From Sphaerulina vaccinii (lineage: Eukaryota; Ascomycota; Dothideomycetes; Mycosphaerellales; Mycosphaerellaceae): 64,000 bases of DNA. The stretch is from contig JAKUDP010000013.1 in NCBI GenBank assembly GCA_022570795.1, forward strand, positions 1,116,001-1,180,000, written 5' to 3'. A program made the position numbers and the translations under genes. Of this stretch, positions 63,337 through 64,000 are shown one piece after another; position 1 is the stretch's first letter; the number at the start of each line of letters is the position of its first letter. The notes under the pieces were generated by a model. That model saw only the letters and a list, made by a program, of their open reading frames with translations, did not search any database and was not told the DNA's origin.

Positions 63337-64000
63337 GGTGAACGAAAGTGGAGTGCTCTTACCAACCTGTAAGAATGTCAGAGGGCTTGAGGAGAGGTAT
63401 AGACTTGCATGTCCGCAGACCGTGCGGAATGCCAATACAGCCAAAATATTCGTCTATTGAGGCACACTTTGGATATGTTCTGCTGCCACTGATTTTGGGT
63501 AGTGCTCGCGCGGGCTTTTTGAAGTGTTCGAGATATGTGGCACATATTCTGTGTCCTGCTAATGTCAATAGTTGGTACTCGACCTGCTCCTGCCTTCGTC
63601 AGACATCTTGAGTATGAGTCTGATAGATGAGAGGCCCGAAGTGGTGCTCAATAGACATTTGAGTATTGCCATGTTGTGTCGAGTTCAGTTCACCCTTGCT
63701 TCGCCTCGAGTCTCAGCGCCTTCCCATCTTGATCGAGTGATGTCTTCGTCGGAGGTTGAAGGCTGAGACGCGATGTGAAGCCTCGTGGTTCGTGGTTGAA
63801 ACACCCAGCTGCTGTGTTTCCATCGACTTGAGCAGGGGCGGCTAGAAGAGCATGTCCACCGCTGTATCCAGTACCCATACCGTAGTTCGTGATGAGCAGA
63901 AGAAGACGAGGAACTGGAACTACCTCCACCGATGGAGGTTGATGGGAACATGAAAGTGAGAAGAACGAGGGAGACATGGGAAACTTCATTCGTCATCGCG
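63337..64000. other. Right edge; possible start of a minus-strand gene
   Basis: Upstream region of the carboxypeptidase, then minus-strand open frames from about 63996 to 63685 with a Ser-rich stretch and a hydrophobic start (VSLVLLTFMF). A secreted protein could begin here, but no domain is recognised and the locus is cut by the window end. Confidence 0.25.

Overview
The window looks like nuclear DNA of a filamentous ascomycete, possibly a Dothideomycete, although the class is only an impression. Genes lie on both strands without operons. Most are split by short spliceosomal introns of 44-100 nt, usually with GTATGT, GTAAGT or GTGAGT donors, a CTAAC/CTGAC-like branch site and a YAG acceptor. 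The proteins are typical of fungi: SLX4, an MTC1-like protein, urease, an NCS1 purine-cytosine permease, a heme-thiolate peroxidase, a HACPG-type P450, a HET-domain gene and a NACHT-like NTPase. Where a full exon set is given below, the exon lengths sum to a multiple of three.

Layout. 0-17 kb: cytochrome-b5/acyl-CoA dehydrogenase (cut by the left edge), a CorA-like membrane protein, an alpha/beta hydrolase ending in a PTS1-like SKI, a hypothetical protein, an MFS sugar/quinate-type transporter with a GC-AG intron, a metallo-beta-lactamase-fold hydrolase, a disordered hypothetical protein and a P450. 17-25.5 kb: gene-poor, holding a decayed cyclin-B-like fragment, a 165-168 bp tandem duplication, a cysteine-rich small protein and a possible small membrane protein. 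25.5-27 kb: a secreted heme-thiolate peroxidase. 27-33.7 kb: gene-poor, with a stranded UDP-glucose pyrophosphorylase exon fragment and degenerate repeats. 33.7-36 kb: a SprT-like zinc protein whose 3' end has been duplicated, then a Ty3/gypsy reverse transcriptase relic. 36-43 kb: SLX4, the NACHT-like NTPase and the NCS1 permease. 44.5-48.7 kb: two F-box-like paralogs (one frameshifted), a chromo-like protein with a Nup98-like motif, and a small NTF2-like candidate. 49-54.2 kb: the MTC1-like gene with a long in-frame ORF after its stop, and a HET-domain gene that appears disabled. 54.8-63.4 kb: urease, a PlsC-family lysophospholipid acyltransferase, another F-box-like protein and an atypical serine carboxypeptidase.

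The genes do not form one pathway. Transport and catabolism genes (MFS, NCS1 permease, urease, acyl-CoA dehydrogenase, carboxypeptidase) sit beside housekeeping genes and rapidly evolving accessory genes. The permease and urease could both serve nitrogen scavenging, but they are 12 kb apart and nothing in the sequence links their control. I found no clear undescribed multi-gene system. The best leads are the long in-frame ORF after the MTC1 stop, the disabled HET gene, the recurrent approximately 100-250 bp divergent tandem duplications in the gaps, and the tRNA-promoter-like sequences.
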